From positions 1,599,300 through 1,663,299 of the forward strand of contig OX639990.1 of NCBI GenBank assembly GCA_951828535.1: a DNA stretch of 64,000 nucleotides, given 5' to 3'. The notes below the pieces were generated by a model. That model was given only the letters and a program-made list of their open reading frames with translations, was not told where the DNA came from and did not search any database. The translations under genes were made by a program, and so were the position numbers. This stretch comes from an uncultured Candidatus Entotheonella sp. (lineage in GTDB: Bacteria > Tectomicrobia > Entotheonellia > Entotheonellales > Entotheonellaceae). Below are positions 16,166 to 25,427 of this stretch, piece by piece (position 1 is the first letter of the stretch; each line of letters begins with the position of its first letter).

Positions 16166-17332
16166 CTATTGCCGCAGCGGCGCCGTCACCGCAAGGCGGC
16201 AGATGTCGTTGGTACCGGCGAGGATCTGCGTCATTTTGGCATCCCGATAGATCTTCTCGGCCCCCGACTTGCGGGTCGTGCCGTAGGCGCCAAGCAACTG
16301 CACGGCGTCGCCGGCCGCCTGCACGGCGACCTCGCTGGCAAACACCTTGGCCATGGAGCTCAGAGCCAATTGCGGCGGATCGCACAGCGCCGCCTTGTGG
16401 GTCAGCAAACGCGCCGCCTCGATCCGCATGGCCATGTCGGCCAGCGCGCCCTGCACCATCTGATGGCCCAGGATCGGCCCGCCGCCCTGCACCCGCCCAA
16501 CTGCGTGCCGGTGCGCCAATTCGTAGGCGCCGCGAGCGATCCCCACCGCCACGGCAGCGGCCTGCGCACGGCCACGAGCGATCAGCTTGTGCACCAAGTC
16601 GGCCCCGCCGCCCTCGGCCGTCAGCAGGTGCTCGCGCGGCACCCGGACGTTCTCCACATAGAATTCCACCAGCGGACAGGCCCGCAGGCCCATGATCGGC
16701 AACACCTCGCTAACGTGGAAACCTGGGGCATCGGTGGGAATAAGGAAACCGGTCAACCCTTCAGGGCTGCGATCCTCGCTCAGGGTGGCGAAGACGGCGA
16801 TCCAGCGGGCGGCGTTGCCGGCAGCACAATAAGCCTTGCGACCCGACAGCGCGTAGCCGTCGCCGCGTCGCTTGGCAGTCACCATCATGCGCCCGGTGGC
16901 CGGCGCGTCCGGATGCTGCAGGTCGCTGCCCATGTGCCGCTCGCTCAAGGCCAGGGCGCACAGCAACGGCTGACGGGCGGTTTCAGCAGCGACGATTTCG
17001 GGGAACAGCAAGTCCATGAGGTAACGGTTGCCCGACAGCGAAACCGCCGCTTGCGCCTGGCCGTTGGCCATCAGCAGCGCCGCAGTACCCGCATCCCAGC
17101 AGGCCAGCTCTTCAGCGGCGACGGCGGCGCTGAGGCCGTCCATGGTGCCGCCGTAATCGGCGGGCAATTGCGCCGACAGCATACCGACGTCACAGCACAG
17201 CGCCAGCAGGTCCGCGTCCAGCGAGCCCGGCGGCGCGGCGTCCAGCTTGCCGGCCAGCCAGCGCAATTCGCGCCGGGCGAATCGGCCGACACTGCTCCGC
17301 ACCCCCTGTTGCGCTTCCGTCAACTCAAACAT
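16166..17332 (-). CDS. Acyl-CoA dehydrogenase-like flavoprotein lacking catalytic Glu
   Basis: A 388-residue protein with the acyl-CoA dehydrogenase fold: 'ALSERHMGSDLQHPD' in the flavin domain, 'GRKAYCAAGNAARW' in the beta domain, and the C-terminal 'EKIYRDAKMTQILAGTNDIC'. In medium-chain enzymes the catalytic base is the Glu just before GT in that last motif; here it is Ala (ILAGT). The alternative Glu position of isovaleryl-type enzymes also seems to lack Glu. It follows an HpaB-type hydroxylase and a flavin reductase on the same strand (36-bp and 66-bp gaps), so it may be a monooxygenase-related or non-dehydrogenating member rather than a beta-oxidation enzyme. Confidence 0.85.
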   Translation of the reverse strand: MFELTEAQQGVRSSVGRFARRELRWLAGKLDAAPPGSLDADLLALCCDVGMLSAQLPADYGGTMDGLSAAVAAEELACWDAGTAALLMANGQAQAAVSLSGNRYLMDLLFPEIVAAETARQPLLCALALSERHMGSDLQHPDAPATGRMMVTAKRRGDGYALSGRKAYCAAGNAARWIAVFATLSEDRSPEGLTGFLIPTDAPGFHVSEVLPIMGLRACPLVEFYVENVRVPREHLLTAEGGGADLVHKLIARGRAQAAAVAVGIARGAYELAHRHAVGRVQGGGPILGHQMVQGALADMAMRIEAARLLTHKAALCDPPQLALSSMAKVFASEVAVQAAGDAVQLLGAYGTTRKSGAEKIYRDAKMTQILAGTNDICRLAVTAPLRQ

Positions 17333-17368
17333 ACCCGGCCCATTCCACCAGGCGCAGCGCCCGGCGCC

Positions 17369-17869
17369 CTACCCTTCCTCCGCCTGCAACTTGCCGTACT
17401 TGCTAGCGAAAAAGAGCAGCGGCCGCAGACTGTCGTCCTCGCTCACCGCGGCCTCCTGCACCTCGCCCAGGAACAGGGTGTGGTCGCCGCCCTCGTAGCG
17501 CGCCCAGACCTTGCAATCAAGGAAGCCGAGACATTCGTCCAGCACCGGGCTGCCGGTCTCCTTCGCGCTGTGGGGTATATCGGCGAACTGATCGCCGTCC
17601 TTGGGCGCCTTGCCGGCCCACCAATCGGACCAGGCGCGGCGGTGTTCCGGCAGGATGTTGACGCAAAAGACGCCCGAGTCCAGCAGCCAGTCGTGCATGT
17701 CGGCCTTCTTGTCGACGCTCACGAGGATCAGCGGCGGGTCAAGCGATACGGACGTGAAGGCGTTCGCCGTCATGCCGTGCTTGGAATCTCCCATGCAGGT
17801 GGTAACCACCGTCACACCCGTGGCGAAGCGGCCGAGCACCTGACGAAACAGCGCTGGATCAAATGGCAT
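17369..17869 (-). CDS. Flavin reductase domain protein (HpaC-like)
   Basis: A 166-residue FMN/FAD reductase: 'GRFATGVTVVTT', 'GMTANAFTSVSLDPPLILVS', and 'LFLGEVQEAAV' near the end are family blocks. Such proteins give reduced flavin to two-component monooxygenases. It sits between the HpaB-type oxygenase gene and the acyl-CoA-dehydrogenase-like gene, so it probably serves one or both. It is full length. Confidence 0.92.
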   Translation of the reverse strand: MPFDPALFRQVLGRFATGVTVVTTCMGDSKHGMTANAFTSVSLDPPLILVSVDKKADMHDWLLDSGVFCVNILPEHRRAWSDWWAGKAPKDGDQFADIPHSAKETGSPVLDECLGFLDCKVWARYEGGDHTLFLGEVQEAAVSEDDSLRPLLFFASKYGKLQAEEG

Positions 17870-17935
17870 AGCGTTTCCCTTCTGGACTTAGGACGAGTTG
17901 GCCCGGGCGATGCCGGGGCTCGGGCGCGGCGCGCC

Positions 17936-19381
17936 TCAGGCGTCGAGGCCGGCCACGTATTTGGCGAGCTTGAGGCTGTCCTGAAAATCGTACTCGCGGT
18001 GAATGGTCATCTTTTCCGCCTCGATGGACCCCTCGGCGTGGATCGCCAGCACCGCCTGATAACCGCCGAAATCCGCCGCCGTCAGCTCGGAAATCATGTT
18101 GAGCGCCCGCAGGCGGTCCGCCGCCGACACCCCTTCCCGGCCGCCGAGGTATTTCTCGATGAGGGGGCGCGTCTCCGGGTTCAGCAAGTCGTCCTCGCCG
18201 GGCGCCGTCACCAGAATGCCGCCGCTGATGTCCTGCAGGGCGCCGATCATCTCGTGATAATTCTCGGCGAAGTGCAGCTTGGCGATGTTGACCAGCAGGG
18301 GACTGGGCACCGCGATGCCCTCCTCGGCCACGCGACAGGCCAGAGCGGCCTGCGTGGTGAGGGCGCGCAGGGTTTGCGTGTAGGCGATGAGGCGGGTGAT
18401 CTTCTCGCGGATGTGGCCGGGCCGCAGCAGGCCGTTGTAGTCGGCGATCAACTGCGCCGCGCCCACCAGGGTGTCGGTGAGGGGCAGCTTGTAGGAAATG
18501 GCGGTGAAGCGGTGGAACTCGACGAACGTCTTAGCCAGCGCGCCGGCGTATTGCCACTCCTTTTGCAGGAAGACCCGCTCGTGCGGCACGAACACGTCGT
18601 CGAACACCGTCAGCGTTTCGGTCATTTTGTGCTGCGAGGTGATGGGGTGATCGAAGTTGCCGTGCCGCGGGGCGCCGTACGGGCTGCAGATCATCTTCAG
18701 ACCGGGGGTGTCGACGGGGATGGCGAAGGCCACGGCGTAGTCGCGGTCAGCCTCGGACATGTTGCGCGTCGGCAGCACGATCACTTCGTTGGAATTGGTC
18801 ATCACCGAGGTGTGGATTTTGGCGCCGCGCACCACGATGCCGTCCGGCTTCTCGTCGACGATGCGCACGTAGTAATCGGGATGAATCTGCTGCGAAGGCG
18901 GCCGGCTGCGGTCGCCCTTCACGTCGGTTTGGGCCACGGCAACGGCCAGGTCCTGGGTGGCGCAGTGGCGGTAAAACGCCTGCACGCGCGGCAGGTAGTC
19001 GGTCTTGAGGTTGTCGTCCATGTGCCGCGCCACCATGTGCAGAGCGAAGAGGGCGTCGGTGCCGATTTCCTTGATGAGCACCACCAGGGTGCGGCCCAGG
19101 CCCGTAGCGGTCTCGATGAGCTTGCTGCGCTTGAGCAGGTCGTCGCTGTCGCGGGGCAGATGGTAGTAGCGGCTGATGGTTTCGCCGACATGGGGGTCGT
19201 CGATAACGGCGAGATCGCGGTGCGCCGGATCCTCGGCCATTTCGTAGTCGATGCAGGCGTGCTTGACGGCGACGCTCAGGGTGGGGTGGCTGGTTACGTC
19301 CTTCACCCGCTCCCCTTTGTAGTAGACCACGCGCCCGTCTTGCAGGCTGGCGATGTATTCCTGTGGCGTTCTGAGCGCCAT
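17936..19381 (-). CDS. 4-hydroxyphenylacetate 3-hydroxylase family (HpaB-like) oxygenase
   Basis: A 481-residue flavin-dependent hydroxylase with 'RTPQEYIASLQDGRVVYYKG' at the N-terminus, 'GAKIHTSVMTNSNEVIVLP' in the centre, and 'HREYDFQDSLKLAKYVAGLD' at the end. These enzymes use FADH2 from a partner reductase to hydroxylate aromatic compounds. The related 4-hydroxybutyryl-CoA dehydratases need cysteine ligands for an iron-sulphur cluster, which are absent here. The start at 19381 has AAAGGAG 6 nt upstream; the open frame to 19573 is an extension. First gene of a three-gene operon. The exact substrate is unknown. Confidence 0.88.
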   Translation of the reverse strand: MALRTPQEYIASLQDGRVVYYKGERVKDVTSHPTLSVAVKHACIDYEMAEDPAHRDLAVIDDPHVGETISRYYHLPRDSDDLLKRSKLIETATGLGRTLVVLIKEIGTDALFALHMVARHMDDNLKTDYLPRVQAFYRHCATQDLAVAVAQTDVKGDRSRPPSQQIHPDYYVRIVDEKPDGIVVRGAKIHTSVMTNSNEVIVLPTRNMSEADRDYAVAFAIPVDTPGLKMICSPYGAPRHGNFDHPITSQHKMTETLTVFDDVFVPHERVFLQKEWQYAGALAKTFVEFHRFTAISYKLPLTDTLVGAAQLIADYNGLLRPGHIREKITRLIAYTQTLRALTTQAALACRVAEEGIAVPSPLLVNIAKLHFAENYHEMIGALQDISGGILVTAPGEDDLLNPETRPLIEKYLGGREGVSAADRLRALNMISELTAADFGGYQAVLAIHAEGSIEAEKMTIHREYDFQDSLKLAKYVAGLDA

Positions 19382-19517
19382 GCAACTCTCCTTTGCCGCG
19401 CCGCTGCGCGTGTTTGTCGGCCTCCTGCGAGGTGCCGTCGGTACGGTGCAAACGCGGTTCATTATATCTGCGCGAGGGCGCGAAACCAGCGAAAAATAGC
19501 CGCTTGCGTCGGCCTGT

Positions 19518-20348
19518 TCAGCCGCCCAGGCCCCGCTGCAGCGCCGCGACGTGGCGGCGCATAGCCGGGGCATCGGGCGCCTCGGGACAAGCTTCCAGAT
19601 AGGTGGTCAGGTCTTCCAGGGCTCTGCGCAGTTGGCCAAGCTGAGCGCGCAACAGGCCACGATCACGGATTTCGGAGGGAACGTCCGGTTTCAGGAGAAT
19701 GAGGCGATCCACGGCGCCGAGGGCCAGCTCGTGGGCACCCTTGCGCACGTAGATGACTTTTAGATTGTTCAGCACGCGCGCCAGGATGTGCAGGTCGCTG
19801 ACCGCGTCGAGATACGACTCCTGCCACGGCAGATCCTGGCCGTAGATTTGCGTTACGCGGGCGGCGCAGTCCTGCTCGGAGAGAAGTTTGCCGCCGTGAA
19901 ACGGATCAATGTAGAACGGCTCGGGGTGAGCGCCGTATTGCACGACGAAGTGTCCCGGCAGGCCGACGCCGTTGATCGGCAATCCAACATGGCGGCCGAT
20001 GTCGAGATAGACGATGGAGAGAGTGATCGGGATGCCGACCTTGCGGTCCAGCACCTCGTTCAGGAAGCTGTTGCGGGTGTCGTAGTAATCCCTGTGGTTG
20101 CCGCGAAAGCCCCGTTCTTTGAAGAGACAGGCGTTGATGTGCGACACGATGCGGCGGGGTTCGAGTTCCAGGCCCAGGCGGGCCGAGATCGTTTCCGCCA
20201 TGCCGTCGAGGCGTCGCAGATAGGCATCGACGTCGAGGTCGGGATGGGCTTCCAGGGCAATGAGAAGCGCGCCTTCGGCCAGACGGAAGTCCTCTGGCGG
20301 GCGCGCGATGTACGCCGTAAAACGGCGCCGGGCCTCTGAGACCTCCAT
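19518..20348 (-). CDS. SirB1 family protein (transglutaminase-like plus TPR)
   Basis: A 276-residue protein with the SirB1 core 'NSFLNEVLDRKVGIPITLSI' and 'GVGLPGHFVVQYG', followed by 'FIDPFHGGKLL'-type residues and C-terminal helical tetratricopeptide-like repeats. The role in bacteria is poorly known. It is 40 bp downstream of the SurA-DsbA-like gene on the same strand and may be co-transcribed. Confidence 0.9.
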   Translation of the reverse strand: MEVSEARRRFTAYIARPPEDFRLAEGALLIALEAHPDLDVDAYLRRLDGMAETISARLGLELEPRRIVSHINACLFKERGFRGNHRDYYDTRNSFLNEVLDRKVGIPITLSIVYLDIGRHVGLPINGVGLPGHFVVQYGAHPEPFYIDPFHGGKLLSEQDCAARVTQIYGQDLPWQESYLDAVSDLHILARVLNNLKVIYVRKGAHELALGAVDRLILLKPDVPSEIRDRGLLRAQLGQLRRALEDLTTYLEACPEAPDAPAMRRHVAALQRGLGG

Positions 20349-20388
20349 GCTACCTCCTCAACCCCTCTGTTTGCCCTGCACCACCGCT

Positions 20389-21423
20389 TTATTGGCCGTT
20401 GGCGCGCTCCAAGGCCAGCTCGACCATCTCCACGAAACGCTCGAAGGGCACGGCGCCGTTGATCGGCAGGCCGTTGACGAAAAACGACGGCGTGGCGTTC
20501 ACCCCGGCGGCAATTGCATCGTCAATGTCCTTCTGCACCTCTTGGCGGTACTTTTCGGAATCCAGGCAGGCGTTGAATTGCTCGGCGTCGAGCCCCAGTT
20601 CCACGGCGTATTGCTTGAGGTCCTCGGTACCCAATTCGGTGACCGCGAACAGGCGGTCGTGATATTGCCAGAACTGTCCCTGGTCGTTGGCGCATTGCGC
20701 GGCTTCGGCGGCCTTCTGCGCTTCTGGGTGAATTTGCCGCAGCGGAAAATCGCGGAAGACGAGCTTCAACCGGCCGTGGTAGGCGGTCATGAGTCGCTTG
20801 AGCACCGACTGCACGCGGCGGCAGTAGGGGCATTGAAAATCGGAAAATTCGACCAAGGTGACGGGTGCGTCCTGCGGCCCCATGAACGGGTCGTCATCGG
20901 CGCCAACGTCAACCCGGGGCGGTGCCAGGGCGATACGCACGGGGTAGCGTTGCCGCAATTCGCGCCCCAATGCCGCGCGGCGCCGGGCCTCCGACTGTCG
21001 CTGCAGGTGGGCCATGATACGCCCCTCCAATTCCTCGAACGAGCGCGACAGCCGTTCTCGGTTGTTGTCGTAAAAGTCCCTGATTTGTTCGGGGGTTACG
21101 GGCTCCATTTTGGCGAAGATTTCGGCACCCTGGAATTCCTCGACGCTCATGCCGCGCTCCGCCGCTTCCAGGGCGATGAGGCGCTCGGCGACGAGGGAGT
21201 CGAGCTGGGCCTTCATGGCCTCGTAACGCTCCATGTCCATCTGCAGGAGCTGGGCGCGCATGGAGGCGCTTAGCTCTTGCGCGGAAATGGGCTGGCCTTG
21301 CACCGTCGCGACCACCTCGGGCAGGTCAGCGGCCAATGCCGGCAGGCATAACGGCAGGAGCAGCATGGCGCAGGGCAACAAGGTTAGCCAACGGGCGGGG
21401 ACGGTAAACGGGTGTAACGTCAT
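20389..21423 (-). CDS. Periplasmic SurA-like/DsbA-like fusion protein
   Basis: A 344-residue exported protein. A signal peptide (about residues 1-31, ending 'LPALAA') is followed by a SurA/PpiC-type N-terminal chaperone-like segment ('VATVQGQPISAQELSASM' to 'MSVEEFQ'), then a thioredoxin-fold DsbA-like domain with active site 'CPYC' in 'EFSDFQCPYCRRVQ' and cis-Pro loop 'GVNATPSFFVNG'. It probably handles disulphides in the periplasm. The joined architecture combines a holdase and a redox domain. Confidence 0.88.
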   Translation of the reverse strand: MTLHPFTVPARWLTLLPCAMLLLPLCLPALAADLPEVVATVQGQPISAQELSASMRAQLLQMDMERYEAMKAQLDSLVAERLIALEAAERGMSVEEFQGAEIFAKMEPVTPEQIRDFYDNNRERLSRSFEELEGRIMAHLQRQSEARRRAALGRELRQRYPVRIALAPPRVDVGADDDPFMGPQDAPVTLVEFSDFQCPYCRRVQSVLKRLMTAYHGRLKLVFRDFPLRQIHPEAQKAAEAAQCANDQGQFWQYHDRLFAVTELGTEDLKQYAVELGLDAEQFNACLDSEKYRQEVQKDIDDAIAAGVNATPSFFVNGLPINGAVPFERFVEMVELALERANGQ

Positions 21424-21611
21424 GGCAAAACTCTCCGTATTTCGATTGGGCCGTTAAGAGTGGGCGACTTTGAGTACGTGAGGCGAACGCAGGGAAGCCG
21501 CATTGACGAGGTACAGGGGGTGTGGAAAAATGCGTCGGTTCTGTTCTCTCGCGCGAATGGCGGCGAGTATACCATGTTTCACGGCGTGCTGACGGTGGTC
21601 GGAGTGATAGC

Positions 21612-22427
21612 GTGAAAGCCTATTTGGAACTTGTTTGCAATGTCCTGGACCACGGCGTGGAGAGGGCCAACCGCACGGAGATGAAGGCGCTGTCGCTGTT
21701 CGGGCTGCAGGCGCGCTACGACCTGCGGCAGGGCTTCCCGCTCATCACCACCAAGAAGGTGCTGTTTGACGCCGTGCTGCGGGAACTGCTGTGGTTCCTG
21801 CGCGGCTCGACCAACGTCCACGACGGCCTGGCGGCCCACACCCCCATCTGGAACCCGTGGGCGAGCGATGACGGCGAATTAGGCCCCATCTACGGATACC
21901 AGTGGCGCAAGTGGCCGCGCTATGCGCGCGACGAAGAGACGGGCGAGCTCACCGAGAGTCACGTCGATCAAATCCGCCAGGCGATTGACACCATCAAGAA
22001 CGAGCCATACTCCCGACGCATCGTCGTGAGCGCCTGGAACGTCGCCGACCTGCCCGACATGGCCCTGCCGCCGTGCCACCTATTGATGCAGTTCTATGTC
22101 GCCAACGAGCGGCTTGATCTGCAGGTGTATCAACGCTCGGCCGATCTGGCCGTCGGCGTGCCGTTCAACATCGCCAGCTACGCTCTGCTCCTGATGATGG
22201 TGGCGCAGGAGTGCGACCTGCAACCGGGCGTCTTCGTCCACACCCTCGGCGACGCCCACATCTACCTCGACCACGTGGACGGCCTGCGCACCCAACTGCA
22301 GCGCGAGCCGTTCCCCCTGCCCCGCGTCCAGATTCGACGCAAGCCCTTCTTTGACCTGCGCTTCGAGGACTTCAGCCTGCTGGATTACCGCTGCCACCCG
22401 TTTATCAAGTTCCCGGTCGCCGTGTAG
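21612..22427 (+). CDS. thyA: Thymidylate synthase ThyA
   Basis: A 271-residue enzyme that makes dTMP from dUMP with methylene-tetrahydrofolate. The catalytic cysteine motif '[12 protein letters not shown]', substrate-binding '[13 protein letters not shown]' and '[18 protein letters not shown]' are all present. The start is GTG at 21612 with GGAG 7 nt upstream, matching the conserved 'KAYLELV' N-terminus; the frame is open from 21522 but without support. A partial higA remnant follows directly. Confidence 0.96.
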   Translation: MKAYLELVCNVLDHGVERANRTEMKALSLFGLQARYDLRQGFPLITTKKVLFDAVLRELLWFLRGSTNVHDGLAAHTPIWNPWASDDGELGPIYGYQWRKWPRYARDEETGELTESHVDQIRQAIDTIKNEPYSRRIVVSAWNVADLPDMALPPCHLLMQFYVANERLDLQVYQRSADLAVGVPFNIASYALLLMMVAQECDLQPGVFVHTLGDAHIYLDHVDGLRTQLQREPFPLPRVQIRRKPFFDLRFEDFSLLDYRCHPFIKFPVAV

Positions 22428-22464
22428 TGTTCCGAACATGGATGATGACCAAGGCGCTGGAGGC

Positions 22465-22563
22465 ATGATGGCAAGAAGTGGGATGCGGTCGGTGCATCCG
22501 GGCGAGATACTGCGCGGGTAGCTTGATACGTTCGGCCTATCGGCCAGTGCGCTGTCGGAGCGG
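22465..22563 (+). pseudogene. higA-like antitoxin remnant
   Basis: The DNA reads 'MMARSGMRSVHPGEILRG-stop-LDTFGLSASALSE', clearly related to the intact higA at 25719 ('MNARNGMRPVHPGEILHEEL'), with an in-frame TAG at 22519 and loss of the rest. The bases just before it (TGTAGTGTTCCGAACATGGA) also match the region before higB at 25371, so a second higBA copy once stood here and lost its toxin. The rest of the gap to 22606 holds nothing else I recognise. Confidence 0.8.
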
Positions 22564-22606
22564 AGTGGCCCTATTCCAAGAGGAAACCCACACTATCTTT
22601 GATGGC

Positions 22607-25081
22607 TCAATGGCGGCGCAGCACAAGGCAGGTCATGTCGTCCGCGGCCGCGGCACCGCTCGAGAAGCTTCCGATTTCGGCCCAGACATGGTTCACGATG
22701 TCCTCAGGCGACCGCCCGGCGGAACCGACCATGGTCGCCTCCAGCCGCTCCTTGTCGAATAGCTCCCCGTCGAGATTCGTCGCATCAGTCAGACCGTCAG
22801 TGTACAGAAACAGGGTTTCTCCCGGTTGAAGAATCTCACGCCTGCTGGAGTAGCTGAAATCCTCTATCAGGCCCATCGCCAGTCCACCGGTCAGGGGGAG
22901 CGATCGCCTGGAATCGTCGGAACCCAGCAGAAATGCAGGCTCATGTCCAGCGCAGACGTACTCCACCTCGCCGTTCTTGAGGTTGACGGTGGCGAGCATG
23001 CAGGTGACGAACAGATACATCGGGTTCTGTCTGCACAGCCGACGGTTCGCCGCCTCGGCGACAGCGGCGATTTTGGCGTACTCGGTGGACGCAGACTTGA
23101 CCGCCGCCTGGGATGCCGCCATGAACAGCGCGGCGGCGACGCCTTTGCCGGAGACATCACCGATGGCAAAGAACAGCCTCCCGTCCGACGACTCCGCGAA
23201 ATCGACGAAATCGCCGCCGACTTGCTGCGCCGGCGTCATCCGCGCATACGCCGAGAAGGCCCCCAGGTCGACGCCCCCTTCCCGCACCAGCGCGGCCTGC
23301 ACGACCCTTGCCATCCCCAAGTCCTGCTCGATCGCTTGCTGTGCGAGACGCAGACGCTGATTGCTCGTTTGCAACTCCTGGGTCCGTTCCGACACCAGTG
23401 TCTCGAGCTGCTCCTCGCGGTTGAAGACCTGAATCGTCATGTCCGCGAACACGCGCGCCAGGCTGCCGATCTCGTCCGATCTGCGGATCACCGGCTGCAT
23501 GACGCCGTGATCCGGTTGCAGTCCCGTCTCCACCTGCCGCGCGGCGTCGGCGATGATCTCGATGGGACGCGTCAGCAATCGCGTGCCCAAGAGCGCGGCA
23601 ACGGCGGTAAGACCAAGCAGCCCGAACGCGATAAGGACGGTGTTCCTTGCTTCGCCTAGCACTGTGAGCGCGATATCGTCCAGGCTGACGGCGATGGCCA
23701 GGCCCCCGATCAGAATCCCGCCGGTGTTGACGATCGGGGAGGCGACCCAGATACCGCGATCATCGGGCGACAAGAGGCTCAGGCTCGCTGCGCTGACCAC
23801 GCGCTTCCGGCTCATCGCATTTTTCATGAGCCCCTCGATGCGGCGCTCGTAGATTCGCTGTGTGTCCACCACGCCGCCACCTGCTTGCCGCTCCGAGCGC
23901 GGCGCAGCCGCGGCCAACTCACGGCTGAGGTTGACGATCCAGAGCGCCCGGAGGTTGCGGGAACGAACCAGAATATCCGCCTCTTGCTGGTACACGGAGT
24001 AGAGCAGGTTGCCCGAGCTGCTTTCGATCGGAACACCGACCTGCACCAGGCGCGGCGAGTTCTTGCCAGCAACCGTGACGTACTTGTAGGCAACGCCATC
24101 AGAAGCGTGCGGCGCCGTCGGGTGCTGCACGACCTGCACCGAACCCTTCCGCAGGCCACCGAGCTCCTTGAAGTGCGGCATGTCGACATTGGCCGCGCCG
24201 CTCCGCGGCAGGCTGGAATAGATGGCGGCGGCGCTCGCGTCCGCGATGCGAATCTCGCCAATGGCGGTGGAAGCAACGATACGCCTCAGCCTCAGGTCCA
24301 CATCGTCCTTCGTCCACTCGGCCGCCTCCGCGGCAGCGACAAAGCGGTCCACCATCGTGGCTTGCGCCGTCATGTTCTGGCCGAGGATCCCTTCAATGAC
24401 GGCCGAGACGTCCGCCCGCTGCGAAGCGTAGACGTTGGTCAGAATCTCCTGCTCGCCAAACGCAAGCTGATTCCCGACCTGCACAATCCTTGGTTTGTCG
24501 ACGCCACCGACACCGACGTACTTGAAAACCTGTTGATCGATCTCTCGCACCTGCGCCGGCTGCGTGATGAAGTCGTCGCTGTCGAGGGGCGAAGCAAGCA
24601 GGACGTAGAACTTCGACGCCTGCGGCTGCACGGCAGGGTCGAGGTTGAAACGGAAGGGCACCGGAACGCCAGCCGCGTCCTGCACGTTGGTGAGATAGGC
24701 GTAGCCCCGCTCGTCGGTGATCCAGAACTCGTCGAGCACGGTCTCCCTGGTGATGTCGCCCAGAATCTCCATGATGCGGGGCGGGTCGTATCCGGCGGCT
24801 TCGGCGGCTTCTACGAGATGGGCGGCGATGCGCGCTTGCGCCGTCATCGGACCGTCGAGTGTGGCGTCCAGCGTGCGCGCGACATTGGCCAGCGAGATCT
24901 CGCCCACTTCCGCGAAGCTCCCGGACAACAACTCCGCCAGATGCACGGCTGCGGCCTCCGCCTCGTCACGCAAAGCCACGGCGGAGTTGTAGAGGAGAGT
25001 CGCGGACATCGTCAGGACCGTGAGGGCCAGCAGGGCCGCAAGCACGATGAACACACGGGCCGCCAGACGCAACCGCTTCAT
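22607..25081 (-). CDS. Membrane SpoIIE-type serine phosphatase with HAMP domain
   Basis: An 824-residue membrane signalling protein. TM1 is near residues 8-30, followed by a large periplasmic sensor region with two similar halves (each containing 'FKYVGVGGVDKPRIVQVG' or 'YKYVTVAGKNSPRLVQVG'), TM2 near residue 500, a HAMP segment ('LLTRPIEIIADAARQVETG'), a coiled coil, and a PP2C/SpoIIE phosphatase domain with metal motifs 'GGDFVDF', 'GDVSGKG' and 'AADDMTCL'. It probably controls a partner-switching anti-sigma/anti-anti-sigma pathway, but no partner gene is adjacent. The start at 25081 begins the first membrane helix; ATG at 25126 is an alternative. Confidence 0.88.
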   Translation of the reverse strand: MKRLRLAARVFIVLAALLALTVLTMSATLLYNSAVALRDEAEAAAVHLAELLSGSFAEVGEISLANVARTLDATLDGPMTAQARIAAHLVEAAEAAGYDPPRIMEILGDITRETVLDEFWITDERGYAYLTNVQDAAGVPVPFRFNLDPAVQPQASKFYVLLASPLDSDDFITQPAQVREIDQQVFKYVGVGGVDKPRIVQVGNQLAFGEQEILTNVYASQRADVSAVIEGILGQNMTAQATMVDRFVAAAEAAEWTKDDVDLRLRRIVASTAIGEIRIADASAAAIYSSLPRSGAANVDMPHFKELGGLRKGSVQVVQHPTAPHASDGVAYKYVTVAGKNSPRLVQVGVPIESSSGNLLYSVYQQEADILVRSRNLRALWIVNLSRELAAAAPRSERQAGGGVVDTQRIYERRIEGLMKNAMSRKRVVSAASLSLLSPDDRGIWVASPIVNTGGILIGGLAIAVSLDDIALTVLGEARNTVLIAFGLLGLTAVAALLGTRLLTRPIEIIADAARQVETGLQPDHGVMQPVIRRSDEIGSLARVFADMTIQVFNREEQLETLVSERTQELQTSNQRLRLAQQAIEQDLGMARVVQAALVREGGVDLGAFSAYARMTPAQQVGGDFVDFAESSDGRLFFAIGDVSGKGVAAALFMAASQAAVKSASTEYAKIAAVAEAANRRLCRQNPMYLFVTCMLATVNLKNGEVEYVCAGHEPAFLLGSDDSRRSLPLTGGLAMGLIEDFSYSSRREILQPGETLFLYTDGLTDATNLDGELFDKERLEATMVGSAGRSPEDIVNHVWAEIGSFSSGAAAADDMTCLVLRRH

Positions 25082-25122
25082 TAACTCATCCCAAGGAGGA
25101 CATGGACCGGACAGACCGTTGG

Positions 25123-25368
25123 TCATGTCGCTTTCGATTCCAGGAGTGTGCACGGTACAGTCGTGTACGCCCCGGGAGGGGACTTTATTATAGGGCAGTA
25201 TCCGATTCGTGTCGCAGTGAGTCCGGCGTTCCCCCAGCTGCCGGAAGAATACGGCCCGGCCAGCGAAAAATACTCGACCTCCCACAAATGCTGCCGCATC
25301 GCTGCCAAAGCGTCGCTGAACGTCGCCTGCTCCTTTGCCGCACCCTCATTCAATCTCGTCGTTGTCAT
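25123..25368 (-). other. Short coding-like stretch, possible mobile-element remnant
   Basis: On the minus strand an 81-codon frame from ATG 25368 opens 'MTTTRLNEGAAKEQATFSDA' and continues 'LAAMRQHLWEVEYFSLAGPY'. The composition looks coding, and the 'F.DALAA.R..LW' pattern resembles C-termini of some transposases, but I cannot name a family. It lies between the phosphatase and higB in a patch with other decayed genes. Confidence 0.25.
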
Positions 25369-25427
25369 TGTGTAGTGTTCTGAATCTGGATGTACGCCTG
25401 ACGTAAGATGGGATATGCTCCCGAAAC

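Noticed and set aside
17936-19381. 4-hydroxybutyryl-CoA dehydratase
   Set aside because: The cysteine ligands of its iron-sulphur cluster are missing, and a flavin reductase gene follows.
15950-19564. A 1204-codon open frame on the plus strand
   Set aside because: It is antisense to four well-recognised minus-strand genes and arises from high GC with few stops; its translation shows no domain.
25102-25383. A plus-strand gene with AAGGAGGACATGG at its start
   Set aside because: The ribosome-like site is good but the translation has no recognisable character and overlaps the phosphatase promoter region.
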